From Acinetobacter nectaris CIP 110549 (GTDB taxonomy: Bacteria; Pseudomonadota; Gammaproteobacteria; Pseudomonadales; Moraxellaceae): a DNA stretch of 64,000 nucleotides. The stretch is from positions 996,881 to 1,060,880 of the forward strand of contig NZ_KI530712.1 in NCBI RefSeq assembly GCF_000488215.1, written 5' to 3'. The position numbers and the translations under genes were made by a program. This document shows, in pieces, positions 37,974 through 45,541 of the stretch; the first letter of the stretch is position 1; the number at the start of each line of letters is the position of its first letter. The notes under the pieces were generated by a model. That model saw only the letters and a program-made list of their open reading frames with translations, ran no database searches and was not told the DNA's origin.

Positions 37974-38150
37974 CTATGACCACTTACCACATAATTTCTT
38001 ATATCTAAGTTGCCACGACTTGTTACCGTTCTTTTGTACTAAAAAGTATAAACTGTTGCTATCTAGTTCCCGATAATCCTTATCCTCAGGCTCAAGACTT
38101 GCTAAGGCAGTATCCGACAATGGACGTCTTTTTATATCTGACCTTTTCAT
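37974..38150 (-). pseudogene. Integrase N-terminal fragment (copy 1)
   Basis: 58 codons: MKRSDIKRRPLSDTALASLE, DKDYRELDSNSLYFLVQKNG, NKSWQLRYKKLCGKWS then TAG. This is the DUF4102-type N-terminal domain of a P4-like tyrosine recombinase, homologous to but clearly diverged from the copy starting at 43429. Full-length relatives are about 400 residues, so nearly all of the enzyme, including the catalytic domain, is missing. The stop arises at the codon that is TGG in the other copy. Confidence 0.85.
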
Positions 38151-38338
38151 TTTCTTGTATCCCTACAGTTTCAATAAATATGAAAGGATACACACAGGGA
38201 TACAAGCTAGGCAATACTGTATAAAGCTATATTTGTGCATATAACACTATGTTTAGGCATAAAAAAAACCTCAATCATTTAATAATCAAGGCTTTATAAC
38301 TTACATTTTTCATATTAGAGCATATAAGTTTAAGTATA

Positions 38339-38351
38339 TGGTGGGATGGCG
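38339..38351. other. att-like sequence (left), degenerate
   Basis: TGGTGGGATGGCG, followed by ACAATTGAAC. It corresponds to TGGTGGAGATGGCG in copy 2 with one base lost. The motif reads as the reverse complement of a 3' end ending CGCCATC(T)CCACCA, like tmRNA or some tRNAs, the usual target of such integrases. It lies ~190 bp in front of the integrase start. Confidence 0.55.
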
Positions 38352-38720
38352 ACAATTGAACTCAATAATTAATATACTGTTTTATATAAATAAAATTAAA
38401 TATAAAAACACCTATGATACAAAAATAGTGTTGCTGTAAATTTGCACAGTACCAATAACACTAATTATCTTTGAGTTTAACTTCCATATTTCCTCCCAAA
38501 CTCAGCAAGCCTACCTGTAGCCCTTATATATGAGACTGGCTCATTTTGAATAGATGCACAGTAATTCCGCATTGCAAATGCCGATATGCAAAAGGGTTAG
38601 ATTTAAAAACAGATCCTAATACCACCACTGGCAATAATCACTATTCCTGTAATGATTGAATAACCGTATGGCTACTATACAAGTTCAATGAGGTGGTTTT
38701 TTGGCTGTAAATTGCATATA
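38352..38720. other. Noncoding region between scar copy 1 and the LysR gene
   Basis: 370 bp, AT-rich on the left and more balanced from 38490 on (CTCAGCAAGCCTACCTGTAG). No frame of useful length. CCACCACT at 38622 and AGGTGGTTTTTTGG at 38690 could pair over a long loop; the T-run after the second would suit a plus-strand terminator, but the distance (~65 nt) makes this doubtful. Confidence 0.35.
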
Positions 38721-39641
38721 TCAATGAATGGGAAAAGAATTACATATTTTCATGATAGTTTCTCTGAACCAACGATGTTCTAAATTATCTTGTTGATGTG
38801 GATGCCATATTGCAGAAATATTTATAAAAGGTGTAATTACTGGTAACTCAAAATATGTAATTCCAGATATATTAGATTCAGTAGTAATAAAACCAAGAGT
38901 AGATAAAGGAATTAGTCCTATAAGCTCCGAATTACGAACTATATTAATAGCTGTAGAGAAGCTAGGAACAACCATATTTATCTGACGTTCTAAACCATAA
39001 TTTGCAAGCTCAATATCTACAGGCCCACGCGATTTATTTTTTCGGGAAACAACTATATGTTTGTAAGCAGTATAGTTTTGTACTGTAATTTCATCGTTTT
39101 GCAGTAGAGGATGTTTATGACAGCAAATACCAACAAATCGATCACGAAATAAAGTTTTTGTTTTCATTTCTGGAGCATTTGTACCAATTACACCTACCTC
39201 TAGATCAAGTGTACCATCACGTAATGCTTGAGCATTTTTATCAAATTTTTCTATAAAGCTTAGACATGATTTTGGAGCCTTTTCTTGTAATTCTTTAGCA
39301 AGAGTACTAGCTATCAAGTTAATAAACCCTTCATTAGCACGAAGTGTAAAATTCCGCTCAAGCGTATCTAAATTTAATTTTTTTTGAGTTGGTTGAAGTA
39401 AAGAATAAGCTTCATGAGTAATTTCATGTACATGCTCCCTTACTTCCATTGCATAAGATGTAAGTACCATTTTACGACCTGCCTGTACTAGAAGCAAATC
39501 GCCAGTTACTGCACGGAGGCGTGTCAAGTTTCGACTCATAGCTGAAACACTTAAATCTAAACGATGTGCAGCACGTGTAACACTCTGCTCAGTAAGTAAA
39601 GCATCTAGTGCTTTTAATAAATTCATATCAACATTACGCAT
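38721..39641 (-). CDS. LysR-family transcriptional regulator
   Basis: 306 residues from ATG 39641 (MRNVDMNLLKALDALLTEQS). The winged helix is SVTRAAHRLDLSVSAMSRNL, followed by the linker helix and a periplasmic-binding-like effector domain (EVGVIGTNAPEMKTKTLFRD, NIVRNSELIGLIPLSTLGFI). Earlier starts (TTG 39668, ATG 39659/39653) are open but give a non-LysR leader. It is transcribed divergently from the SDR-decarboxylase pair with a 110-bp gap, the classic arrangement for LysR control of the neighbours. Confidence 0.88.
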   Translation of the reverse strand: MRNVDMNLLKALDALLTEQSVTRAAHRLDLSVSAMSRNLTRLRAVTGDLLLVQAGRKMVLTSYAMEVREHVHEITHEAYSLLQPTQKKLNLDTLERNFTLRANEGFINLIASTLAKELQEKAPKSCLSFIEKFDKNAQALRDGTLDLEVGVIGTNAPEMKTKTLFRDRFVGICCHKHPLLQNDEITVQNYTAYKHIVVSRKNKSRGPVDIELANYGLERQINMVVPSFSTAINIVRNSELIGLIPLSTLGFITTESNISGITYFELPVITPFINISAIWHPHQQDNLEHRWFRETIMKICNSFPIH

Positions 39642-39751
39642 ATAAATGATCATTTGCATTTGATGCAATCAATTGTTGCATAGAATGCGTATGGTGCAAT
39701 AGTTCTATTATATATAAGCTTATAACTCATCCACTTTGAATCAGATATAAT

Positions 39752-40474
39752 ATGCCTAAAGCAAAATTTTCTTCTATAACACCACATGTTTTATTAGTTG
39801 GTACATCGCGTGGAATTGGTCTATCAATGACTGAAGAGTTTCTAAAAAGAAATTGGTTAGTAACAGCTACTGTCCGTAATACAGATAATATAAAATTAAA
39901 AAAATTATCTGAACAATATCCAGAATCTTTAACTATTGAGAAGTTAGATATAACTAATGTTTCTCAAGCAAATATTTTATATAAAAATCTTATAAATCAA
40001 AAATTTGATGTTTTATTTGTTAATACTGGAACAGCAAATAAAAATCAAAATGAGACAATTTCTGAGGTTAGTACCGAGGAATTTATTCACTTAATGGTTA
40101 CTAATGCTTTAGCACCAATGCGAACAATCAACGTTATGCAAGACTTAGTAAAACCAAATGGATTAATTGGTGTGATGTCTTCAGGGCAAGGTAGTATTAG
40201 TAATAATAATATTGGCGGTAAAGAAGTCTATCGCGGTACTAAGGCAGCACTAAATCAATACATGCGAAGCTATGCTATACGAGAGGGCGAAAAATATCCT
40301 CAAAGATCATTTTTACTACTTGCACCAGGATGGATTCGTACTGAATTAGGAGGAAATAATGCTCCTTTTAGTTTAGAAGAGACTATTCCAAATATTGTTA
40401 ATATTATAGAAGAAAGTAATAAAGGCTCAGGATTGCATTTTCTTGATCGCTTTGGAAAAACTATCCCATGGTAA
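39752..40474 (+). CDS. Short-chain dehydrogenase/reductase
   Basis: 240-residue NAD(P)-dependent oxidoreductase. Cofactor motif GTSRGIG at 17-23, catalytic Y160-xxx-K164 in VYRGTKAALNQYMRS and Ser in VMSSGQGS. The NxG motif region reads VNTGTANKN, somewhat unlike the usual NNAG. It is related to the SDR group annotated as C-factor-like. Its stop overlaps the start of the decarboxylase gene by 7 nt, so the two are cotranslated and may act on one aromatic substrate. Confidence 0.87.
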   Translation: MPKAKFSSITPHVLLVGTSRGIGLSMTEEFLKRNWLVTATVRNTDNIKLKKLSEQYPESLTIEKLDITNVSQANILYKNLINQKFDVLFVNTGTANKNQNETISEVSTEEFIHLMVTNALAPMRTINVMQDLVKPNGLIGVMSSGQGSISNNNIGGKEVYRGTKAALNQYMRSYAIREGEKYPQRSFLLLAPGWIRTELGGNNAPFSLEETIPNIVNIIEESNKGSGLHFLDRFGKTIPW

Positions 40475-41475
40475 ATAATCGATCTCCTTTGCATCTAATT
40501 GCTATTGAAGAACATTTCATAACTAAAGAAGTACAAAAAATTTGGAATGATATAGGGCTATCTAGATCAGATCCTAGCTTAATACATAATCTAGGAATAA
40601 TTGGTGAGCGTCTACTAAATTTATCCAAAGCTCGTATTTCATTAATGGATGATGCAGGTGTAGATATTCAAGTCTTATCACTTACAACACCGGCATTACA
40701 TGATATAAAGGCAGAAATAGCAAAAGATATTTCCCGACGGTGTAACGATGCGGTTGCTGAAGCTATTGCCCGTTATCCAAATCGTTTTCAAGGGTTTGCC
40801 ACCTTACCTGTATCAGATCCAGAGCAAGCAGCTTTAGAGCTAGAATACTGCATTAAAACTTTAGGCTTCAAAGGTGTTATGCTAAGTGGAAGGATAAATA
40901 ATAAGAATCTAGATCATTCTGACTTTCTACCAATATTTGAAAGTGCCAATAACCTAAAAGTTCCTATATTCCTTCACCCTAGAACTCCCCCTCAAGATAT
41001 ATGTAAAACTTATTATAGTAATTTAAGTCCAGATTTAGATACTGCTATAGCAACTTATGGTTTAGGTTGGCACTATGATACAGGTTTACAATTTATACGG
41101 TTACTACTATCAGGTATTTTTGACCGTTTTCCTGAATTACAGATGATTCTAGGGCATTGGGGAGAGATGATACTGTTTTATGTTGAACGTTTATGTACTA
41201 TGAAATCTATAGCTAAACTTAATAAACCAATTAATGAATACTTTAGGAAAAATCTATATGTAACAGCTAGTGGTATGTTTTTGCCTGATTATTTAGAAAG
41301 AGCGGCTCAAATTGTTGGTAAAAGAAGAATTTTATTCTCTACGGACTACCCATACCAACATAAATCAAAATATGAGATTCAAAGTTTCTTAAATGAGTGC
41401 AGTTTATCTGATGAAGACTTATCCAATTTCACCCATGCTAATTGGATACGCCTAACAGAATGTAAAAATGAATAG
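40468..41475 (+). CDS. Amidohydrolase-2 family decarboxylase (ACMSD / gamma-resorcylate type)
   Basis: 335-residue TIM-barrel metalloenzyme. The metal ligands of the hydroxybenzoate-decarboxylase branch can be placed: E14 and H16 in IAIEEHF, H170 in FLHPRTPP, H230 in ILGHWGEM and D293 in FSTDYPYQ. The spacing follows gamma-resorcylate decarboxylase (E8, H10, H164, H218, D287 as I recall), so non-oxidative decarboxylation of a hydroxybenzoate-like acid is the best guess. Hydrolytic activity is less likely with ExH in place of HxH. ATG 40468 overlaps the SDR gene. Confidence 0.85.
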   Translation: MVNNRSPLHLIAIEEHFITKEVQKIWNDIGLSRSDPSLIHNLGIIGERLLNLSKARISLMDDAGVDIQVLSLTTPALHDIKAEIAKDISRRCNDAVAEAIARYPNRFQGFATLPVSDPEQAALELEYCIKTLGFKGVMLSGRINNKNLDHSDFLPIFESANNLKVPIFLHPRTPPQDICKTYYSNLSPDLDTAIATYGLGWHYDTGLQFIRLLLSGIFDRFPELQMILGHWGEMILFYVERLCTMKSIAKLNKPINEYFRKNLYVTASGMFLPDYLERAAQIVGKRRILFSTDYPYQHKSKYEIQSFLNECSLSDEDLSNFTHANWIRLTECKNE

Positions 41476-41501
41476 TCACCAATTCTGTAAGACTCTATAA
41501 A

Positions 41502-41624
41502 GCTAATGTTCCAAGTGAGTACAAATATTTCCAACCTTACTAAGTGAAGCTTTTGAAAAACAAATTCAATAGCTCTCTTGACTGCTTGAGTCACGATACC
41601 TTTCCCCCAAAACTCCTCTCCAAT
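41502..41624 (-). pseudogene. GNAT acetyltransferase fragment
   Basis: About 41 codons reading IGEEFWGKGIVTQAVKRAIE and then FVFQKLHLVRLEIFVLTWNI. This is the acetyl-CoA-binding motif A and following helix/strand of RimJ/RimL-type GNAT enzymes. A TAG lies directly before it, and after WNIS the expected SxxxxEKxGF segment is absent. The rest of the gene has been lost. Confidence 0.7.
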
Positions 41625-42047
41625 CTAATAAAAATGACTCCTATATAAGGGACTATTCAAATAAACATAAATTTTAAATGCTACTGATATTAGAGCTAGG
41701 GAAAACTAGAGGTTAGAACCTACCAAGACTTGTTATTCAAAAAGCCCATACATGATGAGGCTATCTTTTAAATCTCTTTTTATCTACTTTTCTTTGGAAA
41801 TCTTGGATTAATGGCTTAATCAAGATATAAGCCTTATGTACCAACAGTTTTCATTAAGACACTAATAAAAATACCAATGCTCATAATAGGGGTATACATT
41901 TCATGTCACCCCTTTAGGTTTGGACACCTCACCCTATCCCACTCATAAAAAAAATGTGATTTTAAAAAAGTTAACTTTTATATGCTTAGAGGTTAATTCT
42001 AAGGTTAAGTATTGATACTCAATGTATTTTGGTAAATACCAAAAAAG

Positions 42048-42223
42048 ATCCTAAGATTACTATAAGGTTTTGCTTAATTTTGGAGTAAATGTCCTCGCGC
42101 GCGTATTTGTATCGAAACTCTTATTTATAGGTCTTGGTCTGATTTAGAATCCAATCAAAAAGAACCCCAAGATTACCCCAAGGTTTAACGAGGTCATAGG
42201 ACGGTAAGATTACGGTAAGGTTT
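42048..42223. repeat. Three bipartite 22-bp repeats
   Basis: Each unit is two 11-bp halves of the form NNNNAAGATTA-NNNNAAGGTTT: TCCTAAGATTA/CTATAAGGTTT (42049-42070), CCCCAAGATTA/CCCCAAGGTTT (42165-42186) and CGGTAAGATTA/CGGTAAGGTTT (42202-42223). Within a unit the four variable bases tend to agree. A further half-site (TTCTAAGGTTA) is near 41998. The 11-bp pitch puts all halves on one DNA face; binding sites of an excisionase, integrase arm domain or Rep-type initiator are candidates. Confidence 0.75.
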
Positions 42224-42328
42224 CATGTTTTTGTTATACGTAGTTATACAAGGTGAAAGTATTAAAAACCCATGTAAGCCATATATGATATAGCTTTGAA
42301 TCAAATAATTACTATGATGCTGTAAAGC

Positions 42329-42362
42329 AAAAAAAAGGGGGATAACTGAAATGGTTACCCCC
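42329..42362 (-). terminator. Hairpin, terminator-like on the minus strand
   Basis: GGGGG-a-TAAC...GTTA-CCCCC stem preceded by an A-run (TTTTTTT on the minus strand after the stem). It would end a minus-strand transcript arriving from the integrase side, though the truncated integrase ends 600 bp away. Confidence 0.6.
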
Positions 42363-42499
42363 TATATCATTGATAAGTAAGCAAAGCGCAAAAGTGCGTT
42401 TTGTACTTAGGACTCATACACCTAGTAGAGCCTTAAAAAACCTGATATTTACTTTTGACGATCTAACGAAACATGACAAAACCTGACTTTTAAAAGCTA

Positions 42500-42523
42500 G
42501 CTCGTTATTTATGACGAATGAGA
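42500..42523. repeat. Palindromic 24-bp repeat, copy A
   Basis: GCTCGTTATTTATGACGAATGAGA; nearly self-complementary (CTCGTTA / GAATGAG arms). It recurs at 42803-42826 with two changes. Same orientation, 303 bp apart. Confidence 0.7.
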
Positions 42524-42802
42524 GAAACTCAAATAATCCAACATTTTTATATAAAAGGGCTAAAAGATTTCACTTTACCCATAATCATACCTATTATAAA
42601 TACTGTTAAAACAAAGCTAGACAATACAAATGCTGACTCTCTTTCTTTTTGTCTTGGCAATTATTGCAGATAGGTATATTCAAAATAATGTAAGCGACAG
42701 CATATTCAGATATGTTATTTATTCAGTGTTAGGTTTTTTAATTGTTATCACATATAAAACTAATCTCATTTATAATATTTTTAGTTGAGTAATACTAAAG
42801 AA

Positions 42803-42826
42803 GCTCGTTACTTATGACTAATGAGA
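42803..42826. repeat. Palindromic 24-bp repeat, copy B
   Basis: Differs from the copy at 42500 at two positions; here the arms CTCGTTA and TAATGAG pair over seven positions with one mismatch around CTTATGAC. Located just in front of the 23-bp tandem repeat. Confidence 0.7.
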
Positions 42827-42836
42827 ACAACCCTGT

Positions 42837-42882
42837 ATTAGAACCCCACAAAACCCAACATTAGAACCTCACAAAACCCCAC
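42837..42882. repeat. Tandem 23-bp duplication
   Basis: Two adjacent units beginning ATTAGAACC and ending ACAAAACCC(A/C)AC (42837-42859, 42860-42882), differing at two positions. The following CTTTGGACTTGATAAAAC may be a decayed third unit. Unidentified function. Confidence 0.7.
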
Positions 42883-42946
42883 CTTTGGACTTGATAAAAC
42901 TTGAAATCAAAACTGAAGTTTTCTGAAGTACCAACTCAGCAAAACT

Positions 42947-43429
42947 CTACATTTTGAATGTATCAAAACACGATGATGCAAATAGCCGTTTACCAAAGGT
43001 CGGAAATATATGTTTTTCTAATGCTCCCCTATTACGGCTCATGGTGGTATCTACCCACTTACCTTGTTTTGTTGTAAGCCATTCTTCTTTCGCTAAGGCT
43101 TCAAATGTCGCCGTATTCTCTTCTAGTTCTTTTCTTTTACGCTGTTGCTTGGTAATGACTGGGTTCTCACCCTTGCCTATGTCTATCATAAAGTCTTGAG
43201 CTTTCTTTCTTGCAAGCTGTCCGCCTATGTCGGGATAGCCACCAATGCCTAGCCATGACCACCTGCCACACGGTTTTTTATATCTAAGTTGCCATGACTT
43301 GTTACCATTCTTTTGTACGAAAAAATATAAACCGTTGCCGTCTAGATCCCGATAATCCTTATCCTCAGACTCAAGGCTTGCCAATGTCGTATCTGCCATT
43401 GGTCGCTTCTTAATTTGGGTTCTTTTCAT
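42947..43429 (-). pseudogene. Truncated P4-type tyrosine integrase (copy 2)
   Basis: 160 codons: the complete DUF4102-like N-terminal domain (MKRTQIKKRPMADTTLASLE, LYFFVQKNGNKSWQLRYKKP, GIGGYPDIGGQLARKKAQDF) and the start of the core-binding domain (EEWLTTKQGKWVDTTMSRNR, ALEKHIFPTFGKRL). After that the reading frame leaves the family (FASSCFDTFKM) and stops. The catalytic domain with R...HxxR...Y is gone, so the protein is inactive as a recombinase. ATG 43429. Its first ~58 codons are repeated in the copy at 37974-38150. Confidence 0.9.
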
Positions 43430-43624
43430 TTTTCTTGTATCACAGCGGTTTCAATAAATATTCAATGATACAAGCAAGCTAGGCAATACTATATAATTCT
43501 ATATAAACCCATATAACACTATGTTTAGGCATAAAAAAAGCCTTAATCCGTTAAGAATCAAGGCTTTATAACTTACATTTTTCATATTAGAGCATATAAG
43601 TTTAAGTATATGGTGGAGATGGCG
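43251..43624. repeat. Direct repeat copy 2: integrase 5' end plus att-like site
   Basis: Partner of 37972-38351. The shared stretch covers the integrase start, the upstream AGGCTTTATAACTTACATTT block and the att-like TGGTGGAGATGGCG. Divergence is spread evenly, as expected for two related elements inserted side by side rather than a recent duplication. Confidence 0.85.
43611..43624. other. att-like sequence (right)
   Basis: TGGTGGAGATGGCG; its reverse complement CGCCATCTCCACCA is the usual 3' terminus of tmRNA and similar to some tRNAs. What follows (TCAGTTTAACT) is not a tRNA/tmRNA T-arm, so no RNA gene is present here. Interpreted as an attachment-site end left by an integrated element. 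Confidence 0.6.
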
Positions 43625-43958
43625 TCAGTTTAACTAAAGTAATAAGACATTGATATTAAATATATTTATTAAAAATCAAAGAATATTTTACCCAATTATT
43701 ACCCCAAAGTATTTATAAGGAATTTAACACCGATAATACACTATTCAAATCCATATATAGGATTTGAACTATACATAAAATAGGAATAGTTTAACGTTCA
43801 ATAATCAATTAAGAAATTATAACTTAAAGATGCTCTACCTATAAACTTAGGTACAAAAACTAACTGCATATATCATCCAAATACCAAATTTTATTACTTA
43901 TACTAAACTTTCAAATTCATAGTTAACTTTTTGTTATACCTTTAATTCATTGAATTAG
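43625..43958. other. AT-rich region right of the integrase scar
   Basis: 334 bp without frames. A sequence CAAATCCATATATAGGATTTG at 43747-43767 forms an inverted repeat (CAAATCC / GGATTTG around ATATATA), possibly a terminator-like stem for the minus-strand NmrA gene that ends at 43959, though 190 bp away. Nothing else stands out. Confidence 0.35.
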
Positions 43959-44600
43959 TTAAAGTGACTGCTGGCTAATTCCTGGTGCTTGCTTCAAATA
44001 TGTATCGTTTAGAAGTTGATCATACATAAATATAGCAACATCACTACGTGAAATAGTCATAGAGTGATGTGTATGTCCATAATATCCGATATTCAATTTC
44101 TGTGAAGGTGTAGTGCTCTTTAAAATAGCTACTCTCGCCATAGTCCATTGAATATCAGAATGACGAATAACTTTTGCTAACTCTATAATGTCCTTATATG
44201 CATTAGGCATAACAAATTGGATAATTTTTGCTGGGAACCAAACTTTTACATCAAAAGTATCATTTGGATCAGCTGCTGTACCTGTTGAAATTGCAATTAA
44301 TCGATGCACAGATTCCTGCTTCATTACAGATATTATCGTATGCATAGCTGTTCCAATAGGCTTATTACCTGAATGATTTAACTTTGTAGGGCCAAGTGCT
44401 GATAAAACAGCATCTGCACCATGAATAGCTTTAGCTAGTGCAATACGATCATTTATATCTCCTCTAATAATTTTAATATTAGGATGATCAAATATTGTAT
44501 TAGACCGACAAAATACTGTTAATTCAAAACCACGTTTAAGGCCTTCTTTTATAAGATAGGCTCCTGTTTTCCCTGTTGCACCAAATAACGTTATTTTCAT
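43959..44600 (-). CDS. NAD(P)-binding NmrA-like protein
   Basis: 213-residue atypical SDR with a Rossmann nucleotide motif ATGKTGAYL (GATGxxG type) at the start, IIRGDINDRIALAKAI and AVLSALGP in the middle. There is no YxxxK dyad in a standard place, so a sensor or flavin/NADPH-reductase-like role is likely. It overlaps the DoxX gene by 4 nt (ATGA at 44597-44600), forming a two-gene unit that is divergent from an HxlR regulator. Confidence 0.85.
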   Translation of the reverse strand: MKITLFGATGKTGAYLIKEGLKRGFELTVFCRSNTIFDHPNIKIIRGDINDRIALAKAIHGADAVLSALGPTKLNHSGNKPIGTAMHTIISVMKQESVHRLIAISTGTAADPNDTFDVKVWFPAKIIQFVMPNAYKDIIELAKVIRHSDIQWTMARVAILKSTTPSQKLNIGYYGHTHHSMTISRSDVAIFMYDQLLNDTYLKQAPGISQQSL

Positions 44601-44998
44601 TTGATATCCCCTACATGATTTAAGCTAAACAAACCGTATGGAGATGCTGGAGATCGTGCAGTATTTTGCAGAGAAAATGATGTAACTAGTAAAACTACTC
44701 CTATAACTGCTGGTATTGCTCCACGAGGCTTACGTACTCCTATATGGGCTAAACCAGACAAAATTAAGTGAAATAGCATACCTGCATAAGCTAAATCACT
44801 TAGCATTACGCTCACTCGGGAGATAATTGCGATAACAGCAAGTATTTTAACTAATGTTAATAGTGGCACTAGGTATGGAGGATATCCAAAACTGATAATG
44901 GTTTTTTTAACCCAATCATTTTTAATAATATAAGTTACTGCTGAAACTAAGTACAAGAGACTTAGTAAAAATGTAGTGATCCAATAAATATTTATCAT
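44597..44998 (-). CDS. DoxX-like membrane protein
   Basis: 133 residues with four transmembrane helices: YWITTFLLSLLYLVSAVTYI, PYLVPLLTLVKILAVIAIIS, LSDLAYAGMLFHLILSGLAH and AVIGVVLLVTSFSL. It belongs to the DoxX-like group, often coupled to oxidoreductases under redox control. First gene of the DoxX-NmrA unit; ATG 44998. Confidence 0.85.
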   Translation of the reverse strand: MINIYWITTFLLSLLYLVSAVTYIIKNDWVKKTIISFGYPPYLVPLLTLVKILAVIAIISRVSVMLSDLAYAGMLFHLILSGLAHIGVRKPRGAIPAVIGVVLLVTSFSLQNTARSPASPYGLFSLNHVGDIK

Positions 44999-45016
44999 TT
45001 GACAACTCTTTTATCT

Positions 45017-45037
45017 CGACTAGACACTAGAATGTCG
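45017..45037. promoter_or_regulatory. Candidate HxlR operator
   Basis: CGAC-TAGACACTAGAAT-GTCG inverted repeat containing CTAG-aca-CTAG, in the 84-bp gap between the DoxX and HxlR starts. HxlR-type regulators bind such short dyads next to their own gene. Assignment is by position and symmetry only. Confidence 0.45.
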
Positions 45038-45082
45038 TTTAATATAAAAAAATACAAGTAGGATTAAATACTGGATATTAGT

Positions 45083-45451
45083 ATGGAAAATAAGACTAAT
45101 GACGTAAATATGCATGAAGAAATGCGTAGAGCCTTTAATATACTTTCAGGAAAGTGGAAGTTAGAAATTATGTGGCTACTTAATCAAAAGATTTATAGAT
45201 TTGGAGAGTTAAAAAAAGGAATTCCTGGAATTACTCAACATATGCTAACTACTAAATTACGTGAGCTAGAAGCTGATGGACTTATATCTCGAAAGGTCTA
45301 TGCTGAAGTGCCACCCCGTGTAGAATATTCAATTACAGCTAAAGCTAAAGGACTTGAACCCACAATGAGAGAACTTACTAAATGGTGGATAAAGCATAAG
45401 GATACTACTGTTATCAATAAAATCTCAGTTGGACGACCAACTAAGCAATAA
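45083..45451 (+). CDS. HxlR-family regulator
   Basis: 122-residue winged-helix protein: LSGKWKLEIMWLLNQKIYRF, ELKKGIPGITQHMLTTKLRE, LEADGLISRKVYAEVPPRVE and YSITAKGL-type end. Family members sense aldehydes, quinones or disulfide stress, often through an N-terminal Cys; no cysteine is present here, so a thiol switch is unlikely. Divergent from DoxX-NmrA, which it probably controls. Confidence 0.9.
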   Translation: MENKTNDVNMHEEMRRAFNILSGKWKLEIMWLLNQKIYRFGELKKGIPGITQHMLTTKLRELEADGLISRKVYAEVPPRVEYSITAKAKGLEPTMRELTKWWIKHKDTTVINKISVGRPTKQ

Positions 45452-45541
45452 TATTTAAAATGATAAATTCATCACAATTATTATGTTTTATGATATATAC
45501 ATGAATTACCTTCAATTTTATTAATCATCTAAATCTTTCTT

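Larger units (their letters stand above)
37972..38351. repeat. Direct repeat copy 1: integrase 5' end plus att-like site
   Basis: This ~380-bp segment matches 43251-43624 over its whole length with scattered differences and small indels. It comprises the first codons of an integrase, its upstream region and an att-like TGGTGGGATGGCG. Homology stops abruptly at the left edge, inside the integrase frame, and just after the att-like end on the right. Together with copy 2 it brackets a 4.9-kb segment. Confidence 0.85.
41476..42946. other. 1.5-kb noncoding, repeat-rich region
   Basis: No intact gene. From left to right it holds a GNAT acetyltransferase fragment (41502-41624), a stem AGGGGT...ACCCCT (41888-41913) with an inner ACAT-ttc-ATGT, three bipartite 22-bp repeats (42048-42223), a GC-only patch TCGCGCGCGT (~42094) in AT-rich surroundings, a terminator-like hairpin (42329-42362), a palindromic 24-bp repeat present twice (42500, 42803) and a 23-bp tandem duplication (42837-42882). 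Such density of small repeats next to an integrase remnant suggests recombination or replication control sites of a lost element. Confidence 0.6.

Noticed and set aside
38339..38362. tRNA or tmRNA gene
   Set aside because: Only the terminal ~14 nt resemble a tRNA/tmRNA 3' end; no cloverleaf or T-arm can be built.
41379..41594. 71-codon minus-strand gene
   Set aside because: Its first half is the middle of a GNAT domain whose frame continues upstream to a stop, and its second half is antisense to the decarboxylase end; a fragment, not a gene.
41888..41935. Insertion-sequence end (stem with TTTAGGTTTGGACACC)
   Set aside because: The sequence has an IS-like look, but no matching inverted end, target duplication or transposase was found nearby.
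42048..42882. CRISPR array
   Set aside because: Repeats are irregularly spaced, of several kinds and without spacer-repeat periodicity; no cas genes.
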